Made by a program: the position numbers and the translations under genes
Source of the DNA: Alphaproteobacteria bacterium
GTDB lineage: Bacteria > Pseudomonadota > Alphaproteobacteria > UBA9655
DNA: 64,000 nt
NCBI GenBank assembly: GCA_019752515.1
Contig: JAIEMB010000006.1
Location: 1-64,000, forward strand
Direction: 5' to 3'
The notes under the pieces: generated by a model
Seen by the model: only the letters and a program-made list of their open reading frames with translations
Database searches by the model: none
What the model was told of the DNA's origin: nothing
Part shown: piece by piece, positions 24,985 through 33,871 of the stretch
Layout: every line of letters starts with the position of its first letter
Numbering within the stretch: position 1 is the first letter of the stretch

Positions 24985-25215
24985 ATGAAAAAGGGAGTTT
25001 TGGTGACCCTTCTTTTGGCCATGGGGATTCTGGGAGGAATAGGAAGTCAAACAAACGCTGGAACGTTAAGTTGTACTGTGTGGAACGGACCGTGGCCCGA
25101 TCGTAAAGGCAATGTTCCCAATATTTCATCTTCAACTGCACCCTCTCTCTTCAATGAACTTTGCGATACCCATATTTCTTCTTGTGATGGAAATTGTAAT
25201 GGAAGGCTTGAATGA
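24985..25215 (+). CDS. Small exported Cys-containing peptide
   Basis: 76 residues: signal peptide MKKGVLVTLLLAMGILGGIGSQTNA, then about 50 residues with four Cys (LSCTVW, ELCDTH, SSCDGNCNG), enough for two disulphides. A perfect AGGAGGTGA lies six bases before the ATG, so it is translated if transcribed. The gene converges on giant paralogue 2. An ATACCGTAA sequence like half of the LuxR dyad ends 94 bp upstream. Function unknown; a secreted peptide factor is possible. Confidence 0.65.
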   Translation: MKKGVLVTLLLAMGILGGIGSQTNAGTLSCTVWNGPWPDRKGNVPNISSSTAPSLFNELCDTHISSCDGNCNGRLE

Positions 25216-25235
25216 ATTACAGAGATGATTTCTCC

Positions 25236-28200
25236 TCATATCCCTTTATTTTCCGTCAATCCCTTATTCTCCTCTAAGGTTCGCTGCATCATCTGAAGAG
25301 CATCCAGGCGAAGGTAAGGGACGCGCCCCTTTAATGTTTTCGTCAGCTCGACAAGCTCATCCCTTTCAAATTGCGTTCTAGGTGGTTTTTGAGAGCATTT
25401 ACGGGTAAATAAATTATGAATTCTTGCAAAAATGCTGATTCCCTGTTGAGTGGACCACCCCCACTGAACAGCGGCTTGGGTCGCAAACTCAGCAAATAAA
25501 AAGGAAATTGAGCCTATCATCCAATGAGGATCCAAATTCCGATCATTACAGGTTTGAAGGGTCGCAATAGCTAAAAGACTTGTATAAATAAGAGCAACGG
25601 CCCCTGCGTAAACTTTGGCAGGAATGCGGGCCCCTTTATAAATTGTATGACCCTGGGGATCTTCTTGGACAAGAAAATTCTTAAAGAAAGCTTTCATTCC
25701 GTAGCCTTCAAAGACGGTTTGAACAAGGGAAATTCCAGCTGCTAACCCCCAATTTATGCCTTTTCTCAACCACCCCCTATTTCCAGGAACAAGGTTCGTA
25801 ATACTTTTAACAATCAATTCAAAAACCAGTAACCGAGCAGGAGAACCCATAATAAGGTTAAATCCAATAATGCCGTCAACCGCCTTATCATACCAAGACT
25901 TAAGATGTTTTTGGCCTTTTTGAATCTGATCACTCATGGAAAGAAGATAGCGAAGGGTAAAAAATCCTTGAGCATTCTGCAACTCTTCTCCTGTCAAGTG
26001 AGGAAACTGTTCTTGAATTTCCTCCCTTGCCCCCTTAATAGTCCCATACATGGTTTTAATGACGTCCTTAGATGCTGAGCTGTATAGAAAATGACTTAAC
26101 TTATCGAGTTTTTTTGAAAAGTCATGCCTTAGCTGAGCTTCTTCGGAAGGAAGGGGAGCGTAAAACGTTTGAGAGAAACAATGTCGTGTAAGAAAGCGCT
26201 TAATGAAAGGAACTTTATCTTCTTGAAGATCATCTAAAATCTCCCCCACAAAACTCCCATTTGCTGCCCAGCTATCCATTAAAAGAGGCCATGTCCAAGC
26301 AAGCATACTTTTAATGTAGTAACTTTCTGGATAATCAGGTGAAAATCCTTGCTGTTCGCCCATCTCGATAATTTCTAAAGCCAGTAAAATAAGATAAAAA
26401 GGCTCTAAAATTGAAGGCCAAAAACTGATAAAGGCAGATGCTGCAATCTGTCCTTTTGAAAATTCACCCTCTCTAAGAGAGATAAGGAAATTCTTCCATG
26501 CATGGACATTTCGTGGCCATGCATCCAAAATCACCGTTGGAATGACAAAGTAAGGAATAGCTATACCAATATCATTATATACCGTCATCCATGGTTCTTC
26601 TCCAAATATTAAATAATTGAGTCCCAAATAACCAACCCCAGCATCAAATACCCAAACCATCCCTTCCGATAACCACCCCGCCACGCCAGTCCCTATCAGG
26701 AAGCCCAGAATATGCATTTTGGTGATTTTTCCTTCAACATCTTCCTGAGCAATACGGATGAGCTGGGCTTTGGCAAGAGGGGAAAGAGCTTCAAGCTCTT
26801 CGAAAAACTTGGCTGAGGCAAGAAAAATAGCAGGATGAACTTCAGATTGGGAAAGAAAAAGTCCAAGATCTTGTATGCCCGCAGGGAGAAAAGGCACGTG
26901 AGGTGTTTTTTGCAAATCCAAGACTTCAGGTGCTCCTAAAAGAGCGTTTCTTGAATCCACGTCAGAGGGGCTTCCTTCTTTTCCGAAACCTTGAGGCGAA
27001 AGATTTAAAAATCCTAGGAGAGTTGGCATTTCTCCTTGAAAGATTAATACAGGAGATTTAGGCCAAAAGGATCTTTTTAGCCCAGACGGAGGGAGACCTA
27101 AAGGAAGGAGCTGAGACCGAATCTCAATCAGAACCACTTCTCGTAAAAACTCACAGAGTTGTTCCTTTTCAGAAACTATGTCTTCTTTTCCCCCCTTTCT
27201 TGCCTCTATAAAGCCATAGTGTTCCAGCCAGTCCCTCATGGTAAGGTTGGAAAGGACAGGCATTCCTTCTATAAGTTGGTCTACATTGGTTTTGAAGTCC
27301 TTGGGTAAGAAAGGACTATGCTTTTCGATAAGACTTTCCAGCTCATGAATAAGGGAGCTTTCAAGAGCAGCATTCTCCGTAACAAAAGGATACAGCCAAG
27401 CTTCCAATAAAGGCGCTACCCTTTCTATCTCTAGCTGTTCTTGAAGCCTAGGACTTTTGTGAGTTTCCTCAAGTACGTCTGCTTCAAGATCTTTGAAAGT
27501 TGAACCTAATAAAGGCTCGGTTTCTTCATCACCGTCATTAATAAGTAGAAACCTTTGCTGTTCTAAAGCAGGGGATGCTCTATTTTTTTTGTGGAGAAGT
27601 GGACGAAGAAAAGCTGCCACTTCAGCCTCTTTACCTGTGAGCCTAAGAGGATGTGCGGCAATCAAGTCACTGGGGAACTGCTTTAAGCTTACTGGATTTT
27701 TCTTTTCTCTTTTCCAAAATTTGAGTTTTTCAGGAACAAGCTTACCGAGAAGATTTATACCTCCTCGAACAAGATTTCCCAGTATGGAACCCTTAGGGCT
27801 CTCCTGTTCTTTAAGTTGATCTTGAATCTGAGAAGATCTTGCTTTTGGATTTTGGTATCCCCCCTCCCCCGGCAAATCCTCCTCATCCACTTCCATGAGA
27901 AGCTGGGAAGGATCGACGCCTCTTCTTAGAGCAGAGGTGGTTCCTGTTGCACCGTAATAGGGACGGGTCAGGGCAGGGTCGAACCCCCTCATACCAGCCT
28001 TTCCTAAAGCTTCGCGCACAGTCGGGCGAGCACAAATTTCAACACCAGGTTTCTCTCCTACTTTACCTTTCGGATGCACTGGAACGGGGGATTTTCCTTC
28101 ACTTGAGAAGGCCCCTCCTAACGCTTCATCCATAAAGTCATCATAGGCAGGATCTCCCACTAAACGTAAGGAGACATCTGGTCGAACAACGGACCAGGGG

Positions 28201-29012
28201 AGGCCATCGCCCGTTTTATCGTTTGAAAACTCCCTGTCCGAATCTTCAACGTCAACAAACTCTCCTTCATCTGACGGTCTATGGCGCAAGCTTTGGCCAG
28301 AAATAATTTCCCCTTCCATAAGTCCTTGCGGTTCTCCTGGGCGGACGGGTGCTCCATGCTGGTGAAAGTCAATGCCAACTGGCAGGGGGGGAATGTCGTC
28401 ATCTTCTTCAACCAGAAGAAACCGCACGGGAATATCTCCCGCAACAAGCGCCCGCTGAGCTTTACGTAGATCATCAATCGATCCAGCCGCCCATGCTGAA
28501 AATTCAGCACTTTCCGCTGTCACCTGAACTCCTTGCCCTTCATCTTTCTCCGGCGATCCCTCCGATCCTGAGCGGGGTGTTGGGGGGGCTGACCCCTGCC
28601 CCTCGTCAGATCGAGGAGAACCAGAAGATGTGGACGCGTTTTCTCTGACAGTTTGGCCATCTGGAGGCGAAGGGGTAATGCTTTTGGAACTTTGGTCTGG
28701 TGGTTTTTGTGAAGGGTCGCTTTTGGGAGGAACAGGAGAGTGGCCGGAAGGTCGTTTGTGGGCTTTGTGTAAAGGAGCTATAGGAGGATCATTCAAAAGA
28801 GGCGTAATTCCTGAAACACCAGATCCATCAGGCCTTGGAAGATCCCCTCCCTCACGGTGTGCAATAGGACGCGGTACTCTTTGCGGAATAGCGTGCGGGC
28901 TGTCCTTTGAATCACTCAACATACGTTTAGGAGGTGTATTCCCACAGGACGCCACATCCATCATCACCATGGAGATGATTATGGCCGATGAGACAACTTT
29001 CTTAAAAAACAT
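25236..29012 (-). CDS. Giant secreted/membrane protein with disordered N-terminal half (paralogue 2)
   Basis: 1258 residues from ATG 29012 (MFFKKVVSSAIIISMVMMDVASCG), matching the start of paralogue 1. VASC fits a lipobox, so this copy may be lipidated. Residues 25-450 are Pro/Ser/Gly/Asp-rich and look disordered. A charged helical middle follows. From about residue 770 the C-terminal part has several membrane segments (LGFLIGTGVAGWLSEG) and motifs shared with paralogue 1: GSPARLLVFELI, QEDPQGH near residue 1119, and a final charged helix. The shared order of parts over about 450 residues shows common descent. Role unknown, possibly in host contact. Confidence 0.75.
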   Translation of the reverse strand: MFFKKVVSSAIIISMVMMDVASCGNTPPKRMLSDSKDSPHAIPQRVPRPIAHREGGDLPRPDGSGVSGITPLLNDPPIAPLHKAHKRPSGHSPVPPKSDPSQKPPDQSSKSITPSPPDGQTVRENASTSSGSPRSDEGQGSAPPTPRSGSEGSPEKDEGQGVQVTAESAEFSAWAAGSIDDLRKAQRALVAGDIPVRFLLVEEDDDIPPLPVGIDFHQHGAPVRPGEPQGLMEGEIISGQSLRHRPSDEGEFVDVEDSDREFSNDKTGDGLPWSVVRPDVSLRLVGDPAYDDFMDEALGGAFSSEGKSPVPVHPKGKVGEKPGVEICARPTVREALGKAGMRGFDPALTRPYYGATGTTSALRRGVDPSQLLMEVDEEDLPGEGGYQNPKARSSQIQDQLKEQESPKGSILGNLVRGGINLLGKLVPEKLKFWKREKKNPVSLKQFPSDLIAAHPLRLTGKEAEVAAFLRPLLHKKNRASPALEQQRFLLINDGDEETEPLLGSTFKDLEADVLEETHKSPRLQEQLEIERVAPLLEAWLYPFVTENAALESSLIHELESLIEKHSPFLPKDFKTNVDQLIEGMPVLSNLTMRDWLEHYGFIEARKGGKEDIVSEKEQLCEFLREVVLIEIRSQLLPLGLPPSGLKRSFWPKSPVLIFQGEMPTLLGFLNLSPQGFGKEGSPSDVDSRNALLGAPEVLDLQKTPHVPFLPAGIQDLGLFLSQSEVHPAIFLASAKFFEELEALSPLAKAQLIRIAQEDVEGKITKMHILGFLIGTGVAGWLSEGMVWVFDAGVGYLGLNYLIFGEEPWMTVYNDIGIAIPYFVIPTVILDAWPRNVHAWKNFLISLREGEFSKGQIAASAFISFWPSILEPFYLILLALEIIEMGEQQGFSPDYPESYYIKSMLAWTWPLLMDSWAANGSFVGEILDDLQEDKVPFIKRFLTRHCFSQTFYAPLPSEEAQLRHDFSKKLDKLSHFLYSSASKDVIKTMYGTIKGAREEIQEQFPHLTGEELQNAQGFFTLRYLLSMSDQIQKGQKHLKSWYDKAVDGIIGFNLIMGSPARLLVFELIVKSITNLVPGNRGWLRKGINWGLAAGISLVQTVFEGYGMKAFFKNFLVQEDPQGHTIYKGARIPAKVYAGAVALIYTSLLAIATLQTCNDRNLDPHWMIGSISFLFAEFATQAAVQWGWSTQQGISIFARIHNLFTRKCSQKPPRTQFERDELVELTKTLKGRVPYLRLDALQMMQRTLEENKGLTENKGI

Positions 29013-29175
29013 ACAGGGCCCTTTTAATGATTTCAGCAACCGTATTCAAAGGTAAATATCGTATAAAAAGTCTTATAAACAGTTTAACTTTAATAAAGAC
29101 TATAAAACTCCCTTTCATTTAGAAAGAATTTTAAACCCCTGTCAATAATAAAAACAAGTCCACTTCATGAAAAGG

Positions 29176-29234
29176 CGTAAGAAATTCTACCTCTCCCCAT
29201 CTCGTGGGGGAGGTCCAACCGCTTTCTCACCCAC
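29176..29234. repeat. Palindromic intergenic repeat, copy 3 (partial)
   Basis: GTAAGAAATTCTACCTCTCC, hairpin ACCTCTCCCC/GGGGGAGGT around ATCTCGT, then a short degraded end (TTTCTCACCC). The tail seen in copies 1 and 2 is missing. Confidence 0.65.
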
Positions 29235-29247
29235 ACTAACTCAAAAG

Positions 29248-29841
29248 TCACTTCAATGGCTTTGCGTTTTTTGGATCTTGGGCTTTTTCTAAGTCTTCTA
29301 AAGCATTAAATGTTCGATGCAAAGGAGAATCCTCAACAACCTGGGTCATAAACACTAACCCATCTTCTTCCTTCGCATAGACTTTAGAAGCACTCGGATT
29401 ACCTGTGATCGGATTAAGACTCGTTATCGTACTTGCCGTAAACACACCTTGTGGCTTTTTATTAACCTCTTTTAAAACATCTTCAACAAAAAAGTTTCCA
29501 TTGGGGCTTTTCCAACCAATATTGTTGGAACCAACCAACCCTGGGTATTTACAAGAAGCTAAAACCACTCCGTCTTGAGTCAAGATACTTATACCTTGAT
29601 ACCCATGGTCATATTTTGCACAAAATTGGCCGCTTCGATTTTTCATTTCCGCAATCGTCTTCTCTTTACCGTTTTTTTTATAAAAAGCAACAGATTCATC
29701 CACAAGGATGACGGCTTTTTTTTCTCGCACACTCTGTGAATCTGTCGCTTTATAAAAACGATTATCACTTGGTTTAGAATCAGCGAGAAGAGAATTGGAT
29801 ACTAATAGAGATGTCATGCCAACTACGTAAAATATCTTCAT
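29248..29841 (-). CDS. Exported single-Cache-domain protein
   Basis: 197 residues with signal peptide MKIFYVVGMTSLLVSNSLLA. The mature part fits a Cache_2-type sensor fold: AVILVDESVAFYKKNGKEKT helix, DHGYQGISILTQDGVVLASC, PGLVGSNNIGWKSPNGNFFV and the closing LNPITGNPSASKVYAKEEDGLVF. There is no membrane anchor or signalling domain after it, so it is a free periplasmic ligand-binding protein rather than a receptor. Ligand unknown; small carboxylates are common for the fold. Confidence 0.7.
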   Translation of the reverse strand: MKIFYVVGMTSLLVSNSLLADSKPSDNRFYKATDSQSVREKKAVILVDESVAFYKKNGKEKTIAEMKNRSGQFCAKYDHGYQGISILTQDGVVLASCKYPGLVGSNNIGWKSPNGNFFVEDVLKEVNKKPQGVFTASTITSLNPITGNPSASKVYAKEEDGLVFMTQVVEDSPLHRTFNALEDLEKAQDPKNAKPLK

Positions 29842-29911
29842 GTATGTTCTTCCCTCTTGTTAAATAATATTTCAGTCAGATTGCACCACTACATTGTTAA
29901 TAAAGGCTCTT

Positions 29912-30352
29912 TTAACGCTTCTCTTTGGATTTTTTTGTCATGTTTATTGAGTCATCAAGACCTTCTTTAAATCGTTTTTGAAGTGTTTCATTCAGTTTTG
30001 CATTTGACTGCGCAATAATAGAATTAAGGGCCCTGGTATGCTCAATGACATGATCAACTGCTGCCTTTGTAGCTTCTGCATGATAGGTTGTTTTCTCTTC
30101 AAGAGGTGCTTTTGAATAGCAGTATTTTATTTGATCATTCCACTGAGCAATTGCATTTTTCATGAATTGATTATGTAGCTCAGCAACGGATTGGGCCGTT
30201 TCCACAGTTATCTGCTGCGCTGCATTCATCAATTCTAGATTCTTTTGATAAGTGGACATAAGGTTTTCCGTGTCAACTCCAGAAAACTTGAATTGCTTAA
30301 AGGCGTTAAGCCCTTCTTCCATAAAGGGGGGGATGTGGGTGTCTTTAATCAT
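29912..30352 (-). CDS. Phasin-family PHB granule protein
   Basis: 146 residues, almost wholly amphipathic helix with the phasin pattern (ENLMSTYQKNLELMNAAQQI, ETAQSVAELHNQFMKNAIAQW, then AxAxxxxxxVIEHTRALNSI). Phasins coat polyhydroxybutyrate granules in the cytoplasm. It lies 38 bp downstream of the acetoacetyl-CoA reductase gene in one transcript, which supports the call. No PHB synthase is in the window. Confidence 0.85.
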   Translation of the reverse strand: MIKDTHIPPFMEEGLNAFKQFKFSGVDTENLMSTYQKNLELMNAAQQITVETAQSVAELHNQFMKNAIAQWNDQIKYCYSKAPLEEKTTYHAEATKAAVDHVIEHTRALNSIIAQSNAKLNETLQKRFKEGLDDSINMTKKSKEKR

Positions 30353-30390
30353 TTTGTCTTCTCCTGTAATGTTGATTGAGAGTCATGAAA

Positions 30391-31113
30391 TTAAACAAAA
30401 TATTGGCCTCCATTCAGCGTAAGGGTTGTGCCAGTCATAAATCCTGCCTCTTTAGAAACTAAAAAGACGACAACACGTGCAACCTCATCAGGATCACCAA
30501 GCCGGCCCATTGGAATTTGGTCAGTAATTTCCGCTAAAATCGTGCCGGGCATCTGTTGCACCATTTCAGTTTGAATATATCCAGGTGCGACAGCATTAAC
30601 GGTGATCCCTCTCGCTGCACTTTCTTGAGCAAGGGCTTTGGTGAGCCCAATAATTCCTGCTTTAGCCGCGGAGTAATTTGTTTGTCCAAATTGACCTTTT
30701 TGTCCATTAATAGAGCTGATATTAATGATCCGACCAAACCCCCGTTTGCGCATAGGCTCCATCACTTGACGGCACATGTTAAAACAAGATGTGAGGTTGG
30801 TTTGGATAACATCCGCCCAATGAGTATAGTCCATTTTATGAAGCACACCATCTCGTGTAATCCCTGCGTTATTTATAAGTATATCGATAGGGCCATGATT
30901 TTTTGTAACTTGAGCAACACCTCGTTCACAAGCCTCAAAGCTGCTAACGTCCCATTGATAGATTGGAATTTCCGTTCGCTTTTGAAAATCCTCCGCAGCT
31001 TTAGTTCCTGCTCGATAAACAGCAACCACATTATAGCCCGCATCCATTAATTTTTGTGAAATAGCTCCTCCAATACCCCGCGTTCCACCCGTTACTAACG
31101 CTAATTTTTTCAT
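30391..31113 (-). CDS. phbB: Acetoacetyl-CoA reductase (SDR family)
   Basis: 240 residues. ATG 31113 is chosen because it starts at MKKLALVTGG, as in the family, with AGAGAGA upstream. SDR motifs: TGGTRGIGGAI (NADP loop), NNAGITRD, active-site Ser in NISSINGQKGQFGQTNY with Y-x-x-x-K (YSAAK). GQ-rich NGQKGQFGQ and the closing GLTKALAQE fit the PhbB subgroup that makes (R)-3-hydroxybutyryl-CoA for PHB. Its pairing with phasin supports this over FabG. Confidence 0.85.
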   Translation of the reverse strand: MKKLALVTGGTRGIGGAISQKLMDAGYNVVAVYRAGTKAAEDFQKRTEIPIYQWDVSSFEACERGVAQVTKNHGPIDILINNAGITRDGVLHKMDYTHWADVIQTNLTSCFNMCRQVMEPMRKRGFGRIINISSINGQKGQFGQTNYSAAKAGIIGLTKALAQESAARGITVNAVAPGYIQTEMVQQMPGTILAEITDQIPMGRLGDPDEVARVVVFLVSKEAGFMTGTTLTLNGGQYFV

Positions 31114-31336
31114 TATGAATCTCTCTGTCTTAAGCTTTTTGTTCTCGTTAATGAACAAACCATCTCACATATTTATTAAAAAAAAATTAAACAGCACTTC
31201 AGGAAAAATCCTGAAAGATTGATATGGACTCCCTTGAGAATCTTGATAATTTTAAGATAATTTTAATTTATCCAATAGGATGATACTAAATAAACTGCAG
31301 TTGCTCAAAAAATGAGACCATGTAAGGGAGCATAAT

Positions 31337-33871
31337 TTGTTAACTATAAATCCAGATTTTTGGCAGAATCCCCTTTCTCAAGTCCTCCAAAGCCTCAATA
31401 CAACTCAACAAGGATTATCCCAATCTGAAGCCATAAACCGTTTAAAGAGGTTCGGCAGCAATAAAATTTCTCCCAAAAAGGAAACTCTCGTAATTTACCA
31501 ATTACTGCAACGACTTAAAAACCCTTTAGTTATATTGCTCCTTGTGACTTCCTTAATTTCACTGTTACTAAGGCAAACAAGTGATTTTTTCATTATCCTC
31601 ATCATGGTTTTCATGAGTGTGATTCTAGATTTTTTTCAAGAATACACCGCCAATCAAGCCGCTAAAAAATTACGTGATTCCATTGCTCTCAAAGCTAAAG
31701 TTCTAAGGAATGATACTCTACAGGTCGCTTCTGTTAAAAATTTAGTGCCTGGCGATATTGTCTATTTGAAAGCAGGAGACATGATTCCTGCAGATGGGCG
31801 TTTGATTTGGGAAAATCATCTCTTCGTTAATCAAGCCATTTTAACGGGTGAAAGTTACCCCGTTGAAAAAAATGCTGATGATTTGCCAACATCTCATGAG
31901 ACTTCCGCACCTTTAGAAACAGCAATTAACAGTGTATTTATGGGCACGTCTGTCATTAGCGGTGAAGCTCATATGGTTGTGTGTATTACGGGAGATAAGG
32001 CCTATATGGGGAGTATTGCTGACAGCTTGAGACAAGAACCGCCACCCTCACAATTTGAGTTGGAAACAAGAAAATTTGGTTTTTTCTTGATGAAGATTAC
32101 AATGTTTTTAGTTTTGTTTGTCCTCATGGTTAATCTTTTCTATCATCGCCCTTGGCTTGAAACTTTTTTGTTTGCCCTTGCTCTTGCTATAGGAATGACC
32201 CCTGAGTTTCTTCCCATGGTCATGTCAGTGACCCTCTCCCGGGGTGCTAAGAATATGGCAAAGAAACATGTCATTGTTAAACGTCTTTCCGCCATTCACG
32301 ATCTTGGTGGAATGAATGTCTTATGCACAGATAAAACAGGAACCTTAACCGAAGCAAAAATTCAGCTTGCTGATTATATTGATAGCCAGGGTAAAGAAAA
32401 TGAGCGTGTTTTAACTCTTGCTTATCTGAATAGTTTTTTCGAAACTGGCCTTAAAAGTCCTATGGATGAGGCTATTTTAAATCAAAAAAAAATTAAAACA
32501 AACGACTGGAAAAAAATAGACGAAATTCCTTTTGATTTTGAACGGCGACGCGTTTCTGTCCTTTTAGATAATGGTGAGGAAAGATTGACGCTTGTTAAAG
32601 GAGCCCCTGAGGATATTGTTTCTCTTTGTACACACTATGAGCGTAAGGAGCAAATACGGAGTATAACATCTGCTATAAGAAAGAGAATACTGAGTCTTTA
32701 CAAACAAAAATCAAAACAAGGATTTCGTATCTTGGGAATAGCTTGGCAACCTAGATTAAAAAATCATGAGAAAGCCGTCATTGATGATGAAACAAAACTG
32801 ACGTTTGCAGGATTTGTTTTATTTTACGATCCGCCTAAAAGGGAGGCTTCAAAAGCCTTAGAGAATCTTAAATCTCAAAAGATTGATGTGTACATTCTTA
32901 CAGGTGATAGCGAAGATGTAACCCTCCATCTTTGCCAAGAACTCAATATTCAAGTGAAGGGTCTTTTAACCGGCAATGAAATGAACTCTCTCGATGATCA
33001 CGCTTTGGCAATGCGCGTCCGGAATACAAATCTTTATTGTCGTGTAACCCCTAGCCAAAAGAGGCGCATACTCCTTGAGTTAAAAAGCCTAGGCTATGTC
33101 GTAGGATTTATGGGAGATGGAATTAACGATGCTCCTTCTCTTTACAGTGCTAATGTAGGAATTTCTGTTGATACAGGTGCAGATGTAGCTAAAGAAGCTG
33201 CTGACCTTATTATGTTAAAACATAACTTAGACGTTGTTCATGATGCTGTTGTGGAAGGCAGGAAAATTTATACGAATATCATCAAATACTTAATGATGAT
33301 GACCAGCTCAAACTTTGGCAATATGGTCAGTATGGCAGGGGCTTCCCTTATGCTCCCCTTTTTGCCAATGCTACCCACTCAAATTCTTCTGAATAACTTG
33401 CTTTATGATACTTCACAAACGGCGATTCCCTTTGATAACGTTGATCCTGAATCTACACTTTCTCCTCAACAATGGAATCTTAAGCTTATTTTAAAATTTA
33501 TGTTGGTTATGGGGCCTCTGAGTTCAGTTTTTGATTTTCTAATTTTCTTTATTATGTTGAAACTCATTGGGACCCCCCCTGCCTTATTTCAAACTGGCTG
33601 GTTTATGGAATCTTTAGCAACTCAAATTTTGATTATCTTTGTCATTCGAACGCATAAGTCTATTTTTCAAAGTAAACCTCATATTTTTCTTACTCTTTTG
33701 GCCTTTCTCTTGGTAGGTATTGGCATGATAATTCCCTATTCGCCACTTGGAGACTATTTTGGATTTGTTCCCCCTCCCTTTTATTTTTTCATGATTATAA
33801 TTGGGATCGTGATTGTTTATTTAGCATCCGCGGAACAGATTAAATTCTGGTTTTATAAGAAAATTTCTTAA
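31337..33871 (+). CDS. mgtA: MgtA/MgtB-type P-type ATPase (magnesium uptake)
   Basis: 844 residues. It starts at TTG 31337 with AAGGGAG nine bases upstream; no ATG fits. P-type ATPase parts in order: cation ATPase N-terminal domain (LNTTQQGLSQSEAINRLKRFG), LTGESYPVEK actuator, AIGMTPEFLPMVMSVTLSRGA (helix 4 signature of MgtA), phosphorylated D332 in DKTGTLTE, VKGAPEDI nucleotide domain, GDGINDAPSL hinge, and six C-terminal membrane helices. It imports Mg2+ in characterised relatives. Its 3' end overlaps the convergent heavy-metal ATPase by 32 bp. Confidence 0.85.
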   Translation: MLTINPDFWQNPLSQVLQSLNTTQQGLSQSEAINRLKRFGSNKISPKKETLVIYQLLQRLKNPLVILLLVTSLISLLLRQTSDFFIILIMVFMSVILDFFQEYTANQAAKKLRDSIALKAKVLRNDTLQVASVKNLVPGDIVYLKAGDMIPADGRLIWENHLFVNQAILTGESYPVEKNADDLPTSHETSAPLETAINSVFMGTSVISGEAHMVVCITGDKAYMGSIADSLRQEPPPSQFELETRKFGFFLMKITMFLVLFVLMVNLFYHRPWLETFLFALALAIGMTPEFLPMVMSVTLSRGAKNMAKKHVIVKRLSAIHDLGGMNVLCTDKTGTLTEAKIQLADYIDSQGKENERVLTLAYLNSFFETGLKSPMDEAILNQKKIKTNDWKKIDEIPFDFERRRVSVLLDNGEERLTLVKGAPEDIVSLCTHYERKEQIRSITSAIRKRILSLYKQKSKQGFRILGIAWQPRLKNHEKAVIDDETKLTFAGFVLFYDPPKREASKALENLKSQKIDVYILTGDSEDVTLHLCQELNIQVKGLLTGNEMNSLDDHALAMRVRNTNLYCRVTPSQKRRILLELKSLGYVVGFMGDGINDAPSLYSANVGISVDTGADVAKEAADLIMLKHNLDVVHDAVVEGRKIYTNIIKYLMMMTSSNFGNMVSMAGASLMLPFLPMLPTQILLNNLLYDTSQTAIPFDNVDPESTLSPQQWNLKLILKFMLVMGPLSSVFDFLIFFIMLKLIGTPPALFQTGWFMESLATQILIIFVIRTHKSIFQSKPHIFLTLLAFLLVGIGMIIPYSPLGDYFGFVPPPFYFFMIIIGIVIVYLASAEQIKFWFYKKIS

